The position numbers and the translations under genes are program-made. The notes below the pieces were generated by a model that was not told the DNA's origin, did not search any database, and saw only the letters and a list, made by a program, of their open reading frames with translations. 23,903 nucleotides of DNA from an uncultured Prevotella sp. (GTDB lineage Bacteria > Bacteroidota > Bacteroidia > Bacteroidales > Bacteroidaceae), in contig URYG01000021.1 of NCBI GenBank assembly GCA_900551985.1, forward strand, positions 1-23,903, in the 5' to 3' direction. Position 1 is the first letter of the stretch. Each line of letters begins with the position of its first letter. Positions 7,374 to 15,918 of the stretch are shown here, one piece after another.

Positions 7374-9920
7374 TTATTTCAGCTTCAGCTCTTTCCATCC
7401 TGCTGCAAGCGAGGTAGAAGGAGTGGCGGTAGGTGTCTGAACCTTGCGGTTGATAACCACCGACTGCTGCTTCACATTCTCAGAGATGTAGCTTTCGAGT
7501 TCACCGAGGCTTACCTCACCCTTGGTTTCCTGGAGTTTCTTCAGGAGATAGTAGGTGAAGAGGCCATGACCCTTGGCTGAGTATGGGAACGCGGTTTCAT
7601 CGCCCGATGCCGCACTGAATACCACCATGTTGCCACGTGGATCTTCCTGCTTAGCCTTCAGCGCTACGCCACGGGCAGAAGCCAGCATACCTTCCTCGCG
7701 CTTTGAACCGCTGAAGCAGGCATCCAGGAACACCACAATCTCCTTAGCCTTGGTAGAACCCAACTCGGCATAGAGCTTGTTCAGAGAGTAGCAACCTTCT
7801 GTCTGCGTGCCGTCGGCATCGGTAGGAAGCAGGTAGGCATCCTTCGTAGATTCGTTAGGAATACCATGACCGGCATAGTAGAATACGATGTTGATGTCGC
7901 CGTTGAATGCGCTGGCGATGTTCTTGATATCGCGCATGGCGCGGAGCATCGTACCGTATGATGCATCCGCATAGTAGCGTACGTTTTCTGCCGGCATACC
8001 CAGGGTCTTCTCGCAGTACTTGGAGAAGGCAAGACCATCGTTCAGAGCCAGTGGTACGCCTGCCACATTGCTGTAGTTCTGGTTGGCAATGACCACGGCA
8101 AAGGTCTTGGTGTTGCTGGTTGGGTTCTCAGGAATATTTTCATCCACATCCGATGTTCCCAGCTTCACGTTCTGCTGCTGTACCGTCTGCTTGTTGGCAT
8201 TCTCGTTGGATGCCAGCATATTGGCATTGATAGGGTCGAAGTGTACCTCTACGTTGGTGGCGGTATAGTTGAGCGCTGCTGCGTTATCGTACTGATACTG
8301 CTTGCCCGATGGGGTGATGATGGTGAGCTTGGCGAGTGCCAGGTGATCCTTGTCGATGAAGTACTCTGGATTCTTAAACTGCATGCCGTTCCAGTTGGAA
8401 GCGAAGATGCGTGCCTCGTTGTTGGCTCTTGGCACCGGTACGATCATCTCGCCGAGATCAGGCGATGTTACCAGGAATACCTCGTGGTCGGCATCGTATG
8501 GCTTCAGTTCCAGATGGCGCAGGTTTACTCTCGATTCGTACTTGCTGATGTATTCCTGCTGCGCAAGTCGCTGCATTTCAGTAATTTTGGCATCGCGGTT
8601 CTTCTCGGTCATGCGGGCACGATATTCATCCAGCGTCTCGTAGCTGTCCTTCTTCTGCCACTTGTCGATGCGGTTTTCGATGAATGGGATGGCGAAGGCA
8701 GAGTAAGCCGGGATTCCCTTCTCCTCTGCAGCACTCTGCTCGCTGCTTTGTGTCTGTGTCTGAGGCGCTGCGGCAGCGATGGTTGGCTTAACCTCTCCAT
8801 TGAACTCGATGAGCTGAGGAATCACATTCGACTCGATCTTACCACCTCCGAGCGAAGCCAGCTTGTTGTTGATGATGTTGAAGTTTTCCTTATCACCTAC
8901 ACACTTGTATGCGATGGCGAGTGCCTGGGTGTATTTCAGCGAAAGAGGGTCGCTGATGATGATGTTCTTGATGTGACCTATGGAATAGGTGAAATAATCC
9001 TTATATACGGTCTCCAGGTCCTTGATGTGAGGATCGTTTTCCTTGAGTTCCAACGCCTGGTTATAGTTTTGCACACCTATGTTGTAGTTGTTGATAGCCA
9101 GGTGCTTCAAAACATCAAGAGCCTTAGGATGAGCTACTTGCAGTTTCTTGTAGATGTCAAGTGCCTGCTCGAAATGGTGACCTTCCTCGTAGAGTTTTCC
9201 CTGGATGTTGAGCAGGGTTTCATCGTCTGGGCGGAGGGTAAGGCCCTTGCCTACGAACTTCTGGAGGTTGGCATTGTCCTTGTGGTCGATACACAGATTT
9301 ACTGCCGACGAAATGATATCATAGTCGGTAGGATAGTTATCAGATGCCTGTTCGAGAGTGATGACGGCAAGCTGATATTTATTGGATTGTGCGCAAGCCT
9401 TGATGAGGTTGACGAATACCGATTTGCGGTACTTCTCGTCACCCGAACGGAGATAAGCTTGCAGGTATGGAATAGCTTCCTCATACTGGCGGCGGTTTAC
9501 CAGATTGGCTGCCGCAAAGTAAGAGAGCTGTGAATAGGCATTTTGAGAGGTGTAGCCACCATCGGCAAAGTCGGATAAGCCGACCACATCCACGTAGGCG
9601 CGTGCAAACTTGATGGCGTTTCCTGTGCTCTGGTTGTTACTGTTGTAGGCAGCGGCATTAGGCAGGAAGGCAATGATATTCTTCATGTTGGCCATCGCCT
9701 GTGAATATTCGGCACTCGTCTTCTCCGAGTGGGTAATGATGGCATAAGTTGCCGTATAGCAACGATATAGCGCATCGTACATCTGGGATTTGTCCTCGTC
9801 CTTGTTGGCGAGCTGAACAAACTCTCTGTAGGCGTCATTAGAGTCAGTTATCGTCTGGGCAGCCAGTTTGCTGCCCGACGATAAGAGTAAAATAGATATT
9901 GCAATAAATACTTTCTTCAT
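7374..9920 (-). CDS. Secreted TPR and caspase-like protease (operon gene 3)
   Basis: 848-residue exported protein of the caspase (C14) family. A signal peptide at 1-21 is followed by an alpha-helical TPR-like region (about 125-345, with units such as the one at 248-265). A low-complexity Ala/Gln/Ser linker spans 380-400, and a module at about 414-546 is shared with the product of the preceding gene. The C-terminal peptidase domain (about 604-848) has His685 in YYAGHG and Cys735 in FLDACFSGS, the complete dyad of caspase/metacaspase enzymes. The tail QTPTATPS is typical of bacterial members. Target and activation signal are unknown. An envelope location is unusual for proteases often discussed as cytoplasmic executioners. 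It is translated from the third position of the operon, 64 bases after the WD40/OmpA-like gene. Confidence 0.9.
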   Translation of the reverse strand: MKKVFIAISILLLSSGSKLAAQTITDSNDAYREFVQLANKDEDKSQMYDALYRCYTATYAIITHSEKTSAEYSQAMANMKNIIAFLPNAAAYNSNNQSTGNAIKFARAYVDVVGLSDFADGGYTSQNAYSQLSYFAAANLVNRRQYEEAIPYLQAYLRSGDEKYRKSVFVNLIKACAQSNKYQLAVITLEQASDNYPTDYDIISSAVNLCIDHKDNANLQKFVGKGLTLRPDDETLLNIQGKLYEEGHHFEQALDIYKKLQVAHPKALDVLKHLAINNYNIGVQNYNQALELKENDPHIKDLETVYKDYFTYSIGHIKNIIISDPLSLKYTQALAIAYKCVGDKENFNIINNKLASLGGGKIESNVIPQLIEFNGEVKPTIAAAAPQTQTQSSEQSAAEEKGIPAYSAFAIPFIENRIDKWQKKDSYETLDEYRARMTEKNRDAKITEMQRLAQQEYISKYESRVNLRHLELKPYDADHEVFLVTSPDLGEMIVPVPRANNEARIFASNWNGMQFKNPEYFIDKDHLALAKLTIITPSGKQYQYDNAAALNYTATNVEVHFDPINANMLASNENANKQTVQQQNVKLGTSDVDENIPENPTSNTKTFAVVIANQNYSNVAGVPLALNDGLAFSKYCEKTLGMPAENVRYYADASYGTMLRAMRDIKNIASAFNGDINIVFYYAGHGIPNESTKDAYLLPTDADGTQTEGCYSLNKLYAELGSTKAKEIVVFLDACFSGSKREEGMLASARGVALKAKQEDPRGNMVVFSAASGDETAFPYSAKGHGLFTYYLLKKLQETKGEVSLGELESYISENVKQQSVVINRKVQTPTATPSTSLAAGWKELKLK

Positions 9921-9968
9921 TATATATAAAAATATGTATATGTCTTTTAGAATGTACAGCCGTACATC

Positions 9969-10000
9969 TTAGAATACATCAATATTAGAATACATCAATA
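9969..10000. repeat. 16-bp perfect tandem duplication over a stop codon
   Basis: TTAGAATACATCAATA occurs at 9969-9984 and again at 9985-10000. On the minus strand the second copy encodes the last residues and the TAA stop of the WD40/OmpA-like gene; the first lies just after it. A degenerate third trace (TTAGAATGTAC) begins near 9946, next to a small inverted repeat, ATGTAC/GTACAT, at 9952-9967. Confidence 0.9.
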
Positions 10001-12057
10001 AAGGTGAACTTCACGCCGATTCGGCGGTATTCTCCACCCTTGTTCTCAGATACTTCGATATAAGTATCATAAGAGGTCTTCATCTTCTGGAGTGCTGGGA
10101 TATTCTTCTCGATATAATCCTTCACACCCATGGCACGCAAGTAAGCCAGCTGATCGTTCTCGCCGATACCGGTAGATTTGGTTACGGTGATATTGCTCAG
10201 TTCGCCGTTCTTGTGTACTGGTTCCTGCTCGAAGTCGCCATAGCAGCCATCGTATGCCACGGTGCGGCTGAATGGCAAGGCATCTGCCATACCGGTAATC
10301 TGGATCTTCACCTGCTTGCCCTCTGCGGTATATTTGGCGAAATCTTCCTCCAATGCCTTCTTCACGATGGCGAGCATTGCCTGAGCGGCATTGGATTCTT
10401 CTACCTTGAAGCGACCTGGTGCAAAGTCATCCTTGGCAGAGAACTCCTCATCTACTGTATAAGATACATCTACATCATAGTTGAAGATGTTCTTACCTGA
10501 TGCATCGGTGGCGTTGGCTACCTTGGTGTGTACATCAATCTTGGTATGATCGGAGATGATGTTCTGCTCCTGGGCATTCTTCATGATCTTGTTCTTGATT
10601 TCCTCAAGCTTCAACTCCTCCATCTTGGCTCCCTGAAGCTGCTCGAATGGTACGAAGTTGTCGTCTGACTCCAAGAATGCCAATGACTTACGCTCGGTGT
10701 TGTCGAACACGTATTTCTTACCGGTCTTCTTGTTGATAACCTCGGTATATACAAGCTCGAACTCATCCTTGTCGTTCAATCCATACTGGGTATTGGTGAA
10801 TTCCAGGCTTCCTGCATCCATGCCCTCCAATTCGCTAACAGGTACTGTCAGGTAGATGCTTGGCATGTTGTTGAATTCCAGGGTCAACATGTTCATGTCT
10901 GAGTTATAGTTACCGAGCTTTACGTCGGATGTGGTGAGGAGATTATCTGCCATGTTGGTAGCAATCTGAGACTCGAAGAGACGCATCTGCTTCAATCTTG
11001 ACTCCTCGTTTACACGGGCATTGTAGTCGTCAAGGCTCTCGCCTTCCATACGCTTCATCCACTCATCCATACGGCTGTTCAACTCATTCTTCAGCTTCTC
11101 CTGACGGTTAGGACTCAGGAATCCTACCGGGGTAAAGACGATTCCGCTGGTATAGTTGTGTACCAGGTAGATATCATTCTTCACGTTCTTTGAGAAGTTG
11201 ATGTACTTGATTCCGCCTTCCTTGGCATCCACGTACTGGCGGTCGTCCTCATTGAGCAGGTTGATGAAAGCCACACGCTGGTCGCCTGTTACGATAGCCA
11301 GATACTTGTTTTCCGGGTGGAAGAAGCATCTTTCAGCGATACCCATGGCATCGAAGTGCTTGCTCACAGTGAAAGTCTTGGTATCATATACATCGCAGGT
11401 TCCGTCTGCTGCGAGAACAGCCATCTGCTTGCTGTTGCTTGAGAAGGCTACGTCCTTGAAATCAGCCTTGAGCGGAAGGGTAGTGCGCACGGTTTCATTC
11501 TCCAGATTGATGACCTGAAGCTTATCCTTGGTGCTGGCGATGAGGAAGAATCCGTTAGGGCTTGCATCGAGACGGGTTGCTGGTTCGTTGATGGCGAAAC
11601 TCTTTACCTCGCGTGTCTTGCGGGTTTCAAAGATGTGGATTTTTGAATCCGATCCCATCACGTAGAGGAGCTTGGCGTTTGGTGAATAGCAGATAGCCAA
11701 TGGCTTGAACAGCTTGCTTGTGGCAATCTTGCCCAGATGCATATCCTTCTTGATCAAACTGAAAATATCAATCGTATTCTTATCCTTCTTGCTGTCGATG
11801 AAAGCATAAGAGCTACCACTAGGGTTAATGGAGAGTGCGTTGATGTGATGACCGGTGTACATCAGGTAGTTACGCATGTTGTAGATCTCCTTACCATTGT
11901 AGTAGTAATAACCGCTATAGTAGTTAGCAAGTCCTTCTGGTACCTTATCGAATTTTACCTTGATTTCGTGCAGCTGCTTTTTCTCAGCCTCCTGTGCAGA
12001 GAGGCTGAGTGCAGTGCATCCTAACAGGCATGCTATTGCCAATGTAGTCTTTTTCAT
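9985..12057 (-). CDS. Secreted WD40-like and OmpA-like fusion protein (operon gene 2)
   Basis: 690 residues from the ATG at 12057; the open frame extends four codons to a TTG, but the ATG gives a clean signal peptide (1-21, ending LSLSA). Residues about 55-315 form a WD40-like beta propeller: repeated segments such as CYSPNAKLLYVMGSDSKIHI and AFSSNSKQMAVLAADGTCDV suggest four or five blades. Residues about 325-453 share a module with the caspase-like protein. The C-terminus (about 580-690) resembles an OmpA-like domain (QITGMADA, NDQLAYLRAMGVKDYI, GEYRRIGVKFTF), which in other proteins binds peptidoglycan or partners. It probably acts as a periplasmic scaffold. It starts 15 bases after the preceding gene, so translational coupling is likely. 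Family placement is by eye; no name is recognised. Confidence 0.82.
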   Translation of the reverse strand: MKKTTLAIACLLGCTALSLSAQEAEKKQLHEIKVKFDKVPEGLANYYSGYYYYNGKEIYNMRNYLMYTGHHINALSINPSGSSYAFIDSKKDKNTIDIFSLIKKDMHLGKIATSKLFKPLAICYSPNAKLLYVMGSDSKIHIFETRKTREVKSFAINEPATRLDASPNGFFLIASTKDKLQVINLENETVRTTLPLKADFKDVAFSSNSKQMAVLAADGTCDVYDTKTFTVSKHFDAMGIAERCFFHPENKYLAIVTGDQRVAFINLLNEDDRQYVDAKEGGIKYINFSKNVKNDIYLVHNYTSGIVFTPVGFLSPNRQEKLKNELNSRMDEWMKRMEGESLDDYNARVNEESRLKQMRLFESQIATNMADNLLTTSDVKLGNYNSDMNMLTLEFNNMPSIYLTVPVSELEGMDAGSLEFTNTQYGLNDKDEFELVYTEVINKKTGKKYVFDNTERKSLAFLESDDNFVPFEQLQGAKMEELKLEEIKNKIMKNAQEQNIISDHTKIDVHTKVANATDASGKNIFNYDVDVSYTVDEEFSAKDDFAPGRFKVEESNAAQAMLAIVKKALEEDFAKYTAEGKQVKIQITGMADALPFSRTVAYDGCYGDFEQEPVHKNGELSNITVTKSTGIGENDQLAYLRAMGVKDYIEKNIPALQKMKTSYDTYIEVSENKGGEYRRIGVKFTFIDVF

Positions 12058-12072
12058 GTGATATTTCAAATA

Positions 12073-12759
12073 TTATTTTGTTCCCAATACGTTATCAAGT
12101 TTCTTGTGAAGCTCCGCACTCTCGTTTTCGAGGCTCTGGCGGATGGCATTCTTGGCTGCAGCCTTAGCCATGGCTCCATTGTATGCGATGCGGACGAGTA
12201 CTTCCTTGTTCTTGTTCTTCAAGGTGCGGTAGCACTCCATGACTGTGATAGTTCTGCCGATGCTCTGTACGATGAGGCTCTTGCTGGCCATGATACTCTT
12301 GGTAACGGTAACTGCTTCTTCCATGGCAAGCTGCTGGGTAGCTACAGAGTTGTCTATAAGACCTGAAACTTCTGTCTGGATCTGAGCAGCAAGGTTCTGC
12401 TTGGCCAGTTCCATGGCTTGCATCTTGGCACCGTCATAGTTCTCACCGATACTCATGGCTTCACCCATGATGTACATTGGGTACATGGCTTCGTCGTACT
12501 GATACTGCATAGCGTATGACTTATCCAACTGCTTTTCCAGTGGGAGTGCACCTGGAGCAGTCTGCCAGCCTTCTTTCTGAAGCTTCTTGGCTTCTTTCTT
12601 AGCAGCCTTTGATGCTTTCTCATTGAGTTCCGACTTAGATGCCTTGAGCATCTCCAAGCGTTCTTTTCTTAAGTCCTTAGCATTCTGTGCCTGGGCAAAT
12701 GAGCTGATAGGCGCTGCCATCAGGCAGAGCAAACCTACAAGAAAAAATAGATGTTTCAT
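12073..12759 (-). CDS. Secreted LPP20/FlgT-like protein (operon gene 1)
   Basis: 228 residues with a signal peptide (1-22, cut after SFA). Residues 28-65 are a highly charged helical, probably coiled-coil, stretch. Residues about 108-195 (AMELAKQNLAAQIQTEVSGLIDNS and the following beta-rich part) resemble the LPP20/FlgT-type domain of bacterial envelope proteins, also hinted at in the last gene of the same operon. There is no lipobox Cys, so it is predicted soluble rather than lipid-anchored. It is the first gene of the four-gene unit and follows the most likely promoter region (12801-12894). No specific function is recognised; an envelope structural or adaptor role is inference from the fold resemblance. 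Confidence 0.78.
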   Translation of the reverse strand: MKHLFFLVGLLCLMAAPISSFAQAQNAKDLRKERLEMLKASKSELNEKASKAAKKEAKKLQKEGWQTAPGALPLEKQLDKSYAMQYQYDEAMYPMYIMGEAMSIGENYDGAKMQAMELAKQNLAAQIQTEVSGLIDNSVATQQLAMEEAVTVTKSIMASKSLIVQSIGRTITVMECYRTLKNKNKEVLVRIAYNGAMAKAAAKNAIRQSLENESAELHKKLDNVLGTK

Positions 12760-12800
12760 AAGCTTTGATTTTTTTATATTATCATTATTCTTTTTCTTTG

Positions 12801-12894
12801 CAAAGGTAGGGAAAAAAAGCCAATATCTGTTGGTTCATTTTGGTTCAATTCTCCTTGCCTTACCTATACTTGATAGATTTCTGCTACAAATATA
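12801..12894 (-). promoter_or_regulatory. Two candidate -7 elements for the four-gene operon
   Basis: On the minus strand TACCTTTG (12801-12808) and TATATTTG (12887-12894) both fit TAnnTTTG. They would give leaders of roughly 35 and 120 bases. Neither has a clear -33 TTTG. The 310-base gap between polA and this operon (12760-13069) otherwise holds only the polA terminator and a 12-bp direct repeat, TTTGAAGTCTTT, at 13015 and 13036. Confidence 0.45.
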
Positions 12895-12933
12895 CAAAAA
12901 AATAATAAAAGAATCTCATAAACCTATAAAAAA

Positions 12934-12968
12934 AGCTGCAAATGGCTCGTTTTTTACCATTTGCAGCT
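12934..12968 (-). terminator. Intrinsic terminator after polA
   Basis: AGCTGCAAATGG (12934-12945) pairs perfectly with CCATTTGCAGCT (12957-12968) over an 11-base loop. On the minus strand it is followed by a run of seven T, about 100 bases after the polA stop codon. Confidence 0.9.
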
Positions 12969-13069
12969 ATTTTTTGTTTATTTGAACGCTAGGAAACGCT
13001 TCTTCTTGTTGCTCTTTGAAGTCTTTCTTCTTTCTTTTGAAGTCTTTTCCTAAAGAGCTGATGCTCTTT

Positions 13070-15832
13070 TTAATGCGCTTCCAGCCAGTTCTTTCCCCAG
13101 CCGGCATCCGCAATCAGAGGAACCTTGAGCTTGTAGGCATTCTCCATTTCCTCTATCACGATTTTCTCAACCTTCTCTTTTTCCTCAGGATAGACAGAGA
13201 AGTTGAGTTCATCGTGTACCTGGATGATCATCTTGCTCTTGATGCCCACTGCCTTGAATCGGTTGAAGATCTTCACCATGGCAACCTTGATGATGTCGGC
13301 TTCCGATCCCTGGATAGGGGCATTGATGGCATTGCGCTCTGCGAAGCCTCTTACGGTGCCGTTCCTGCTGTTGATATCCGGCAGGTAGCGGCGACGGTGG
13401 AAGAGGGTTTCGGCATAGCCTTTCTCCCTGGCTATCTCTTTCGACTTCTCCATATAGGCATGTACGCCCGGGAAGGTGCGGAAGTAATCTTCTATGATTT
13501 GCTTCGCCTCTCGGTTTTCGATGTTCATACGTTGGGCAAGGCCGAAGGTGGTGATGCCGTAGATGATACCGAAGTTGGCCGTCTTTGCTTTCTTGCGCTG
13601 GGCATCGGTTACGTCCTTGATGTCTTCATGCCAGATCTTAGCTGCAGTGGCTGCGTGGATGTCTGATCCTTCCAGGAATGCTTCTACCATATTAGGATCC
13701 TCACTCAGGTGTGCCATGATGCGGAGCTCTATCTGGGAGTAATCTGCTGAAAAGAACAGACAACCCGGCTCTGGGATAAAACATCTTCTTATCTCCTTGC
13801 CATCATCGTCGCGCACAGGGATATTCTGCAGGTTCGGATCGCTGGATGACAGACGACCCGTAGCGGTGATGGTTTGGTTGAAAGAGGCATGAATATGACC
13901 TGTACGAGGATTTATGAGCTTAGGGAGGGCATCTACATAGGTTCCCAATAGTTTCTTTAATCCTCTGTAGTTCAGTATCTCATCGATGATAGGACTCTTG
14001 CTGCGCAATTGCTGCAATACTTCCTCGCTCGTTACGTACTGTCCGGTCTTCGTCTTCTTTGGCTTTTCCACAATCTTCATCTTACCGAAGAGAATCTCGC
14101 CTACTTGACGTGGAGAACCGATATTGAATGATTCGCCTGCCAACTCATAGATATGATGTTCTATCTCATTGAGTCGGTTGGTTAAATTATTAGACGTTTC
14201 CTTCAATGTATCTGTATCGATGCATACGCCATTCATCTCCATGTGGGCAAGAACTGGCACCAACGGCATCTCCACATTCCAGAATAAGTCCTCGCACTCT
14301 ATCTCCTTGAGCTTTGGTTCGAGCACATTCTTCAGGCGCAGGGTGATGTCGGCATCTTCTGCTGCATACTCGTAAACTTCTGCCGGAGACAGGTCGCGCA
14401 TCGATTTCTGGTTCTTTCCCTTAGGGCCTATCAACTCTTCTATGTGAACCGTCTGGTATTTGAGATATACCTCGGCAAGGTAATCCATATTGTGATAAAG
14501 CTCCGGCTGGATGAGGTAATGAGCAATCATCGTATCGAACATCTTTCCCTGTATCTCCACTCCGTAATTCATCAGCACTTCGTAATCGTACTTGATGTTT
14601 TGTCCCACTTTCAGGATTTCCGGGTTCTCGTAGAGCGGTTTGAAGATGTTTACGAATTTTAAGGCTTCTTCACGTTTTGCAGGAATTGCTACGTAGAAAG
14701 CCTCTTTCTCCTTTACCGCAAAGCTCAATCCCACCAATTCTGCATCTACTGCGGAGGTGGAAGTGGTCTCTGTATCTAAACTGAGAATCTGCTTTGTAAT
14801 CAAATAGTCAAAAAGATTTAGTGCATCTCCTTCTGTTTCAATGAGTTTGTATGTGTGACTAACCGTTTTAAGGGTTTCAAAACTCGTGTTTTCTTGCTCT
14901 TCCTGACCATCGTCTTGCTGTGCGCCAAAGAGATCAAGCTCTCCTGTAGACTTTGTTTGCACTTTTTGAGGTTTTTTAAGAACACGCTTGGCGAACGACT
15001 TAAACTCCAGATCGGTGAAGATTTCATCCAGCTTGGCATTGTCTGGTTCTTCCAGTTTCAGATCTTCCATCTTGAGCTCTACCGGTACGTCGGTTCTGAT
15101 GGTTGCCAGGAACTTTGAAATCTTTATGTCCTCTATGGCACCCTCTACTTTCTCACGAAGCTTGCCTTTCACCTCGGAGCTGTTTTCTATCAATCCCTCT
15201 ACGCTTCCAAACTGGTTGATGAGTTTGATGGCTGTCTTCTCTCCAACACCCGGGCATCCAGGGAAGTTGTCGGCAGAGTCGCCCATCAATGCCAGAAGAT
15301 CGATAACCTGGAGTGGGGAAGAGATGCTGTATTTCTCTTCAATCTCAGCAACGCCTAACTTCTCGTAACCACCGCCATGGCGAGGTCGGAACATAAATAC
15401 GTTGTCTCTTACCAGCTGGGCATAATCCTTATCCGGTGTGAGCATATAGGTTTCGATACCCATCTCGCCTGCCTTCAATGCAACGGTACCAATGATATCA
15501 TCCGCCTCGAAACCATCCACCTGGAGGATAGGAATATGATAAGCCTCCAGGATATTCTTGATGATAGGTACCGAGAGCTTGATGTCTTCCGGTGTCTCTT
15601 CTCGCTGTGCTTTATACGCAGGAAAAGCTTCGTGACGGAAGGTTTTGCCATGGTCGAAAGCCACCGCAATATGGGTTGGCTTCTCCTTGGTGAGTATCTC
15701 GTTGAGGGTATTGCAGAAGCCCATTACACACGAAGTATTAAGTCCCTTCGAATTGATTCGAGGGGCTTTCATAAAGGCATAATACGACCTATAAATGAGC
15801 GCATATGCATCTAAAAGGAACAATTTATCCAT
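13070..15832 (-). CDS. polA: DNA polymerase I
   Basis: Repair and Okazaki-fragment polymerase with all three domains. Positions are numbered from the ATG at 15841; subtract three for the start preferred here. The 5' nuclease domain (about 1-290) has GFEADDIIG (110-118) and DKDYAQL. The 3'-5' exonuclease domain (about 325-510) keeps the active residues: DTET (356-359), VGQNIKYDYE and YAAEDAD (491-497), so proofreading should be intact. The polymerase domain has motif A DYSQIELR (Asp700), the O-helix RKKAKTANFGIIYG with Phe757 and motif C QVHDE (His876-Glu878). Length of 920 residues is normal. The promoter predicts transcription from about 15846, leaving only about 5 bases before 15841 and about 14 before 15832, so 15832 is preferred. 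It is divergent from the polyprenyl synthase gene. Confidence 0.97.
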   Translation of the reverse strand: MDKLFLLDAYALIYRSYYAFMKAPRINSKGLNTSCVMGFCNTLNEILTKEKPTHIAVAFDHGKTFRHEAFPAYKAQREETPEDIKLSVPIIKNILEAYHIPILQVDGFEADDIIGTVALKAGEMGIETYMLTPDKDYAQLVRDNVFMFRPRHGGGYEKLGVAEIEEKYSISSPLQVIDLLALMGDSADNFPGCPGVGEKTAIKLINQFGSVEGLIENSSEVKGKLREKVEGAIEDIKISKFLATIRTDVPVELKMEDLKLEEPDNAKLDEIFTDLEFKSFAKRVLKKPQKVQTKSTGELDLFGAQQDDGQEEQENTSFETLKTVSHTYKLIETEGDALNLFDYLITKQILSLDTETTSTSAVDAELVGLSFAVKEKEAFYVAIPAKREEALKFVNIFKPLYENPEILKVGQNIKYDYEVLMNYGVEIQGKMFDTMIAHYLIQPELYHNMDYLAEVYLKYQTVHIEELIGPKGKNQKSMRDLSPAEVYEYAAEDADITLRLKNVLEPKLKEIECEDLFWNVEMPLVPVLAHMEMNGVCIDTDTLKETSNNLTNRLNEIEHHIYELAGESFNIGSPRQVGEILFGKMKIVEKPKKTKTGQYVTSEEVLQQLRSKSPIIDEILNYRGLKKLLGTYVDALPKLINPRTGHIHASFNQTITATGRLSSSDPNLQNIPVRDDDGKEIRRCFIPEPGCLFFSADYSQIELRIMAHLSEDPNMVEAFLEGSDIHAATAAKIWHEDIKDVTDAQRKKAKTANFGIIYGITTFGLAQRMNIENREAKQIIEDYFRTFPGVHAYMEKSKEIAREKGYAETLFHRRRYLPDINSRNGTVRGFAERNAINAPIQGSEADIIKVAMVKIFNRFKAVGIKSKMIIQVHDELNFSVYPEEKEKVEKIVIEEMENAYKLKVPLIADAGWGKNWLEAH

Positions 15833-15851
15833 AATATTCATTTTTATGGTG

Positions 15852-15881
15852 TAAAATTACTAAAAAAATGCGATATTTCAA
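15852..15881 (-). promoter_or_regulatory. Probable polA promoter
   Basis: On the minus strand TAATTTTA (15852-15859) is one base off TAnnTTTG. A TTG (15879-15881) lies 19 bp upstream. It overlaps the region of the divergent polyprenyl synthase promoter. Confidence 0.5.
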
Positions 15882-15892
15882 GAATAAATGCG

Positions 15893-15900
15893 TAATTTTG
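15893..15900 (+). promoter_or_regulatory. -7 element for polyprenyl synthase
   Basis: TAATTTTG fits TAnnTTTG. Transcription would start near 15906, which excludes the earlier in-frame ATG at 15868 and leaves a leader of only about 13 bases to the ATG at 15919. The -33 element is not obvious. Confidence 0.6.
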
Positions 15901-15918
15901 TATCAAATTTCAGAATTA

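Noticed and set aside
12058..12069. TTG start for the WD40/OmpA-like gene
   Set aside because: The ATG four codons later gives a standard signal peptide; TTG starts are rare.
12967..13107. 46-codon minus-strand frame overlapping the end of polA
   Set aside because: Lysine-rich and built on a 12-bp direct repeat; it starts inside polA without a ribosome binding site and its stop lies in the polA terminator. Probably chance.
15868..15918. Start of polyprenyl synthase at 15868
   Set aside because: The -7 element at 15893-15900 lies after it, and the extra 17 residues are not family-like.
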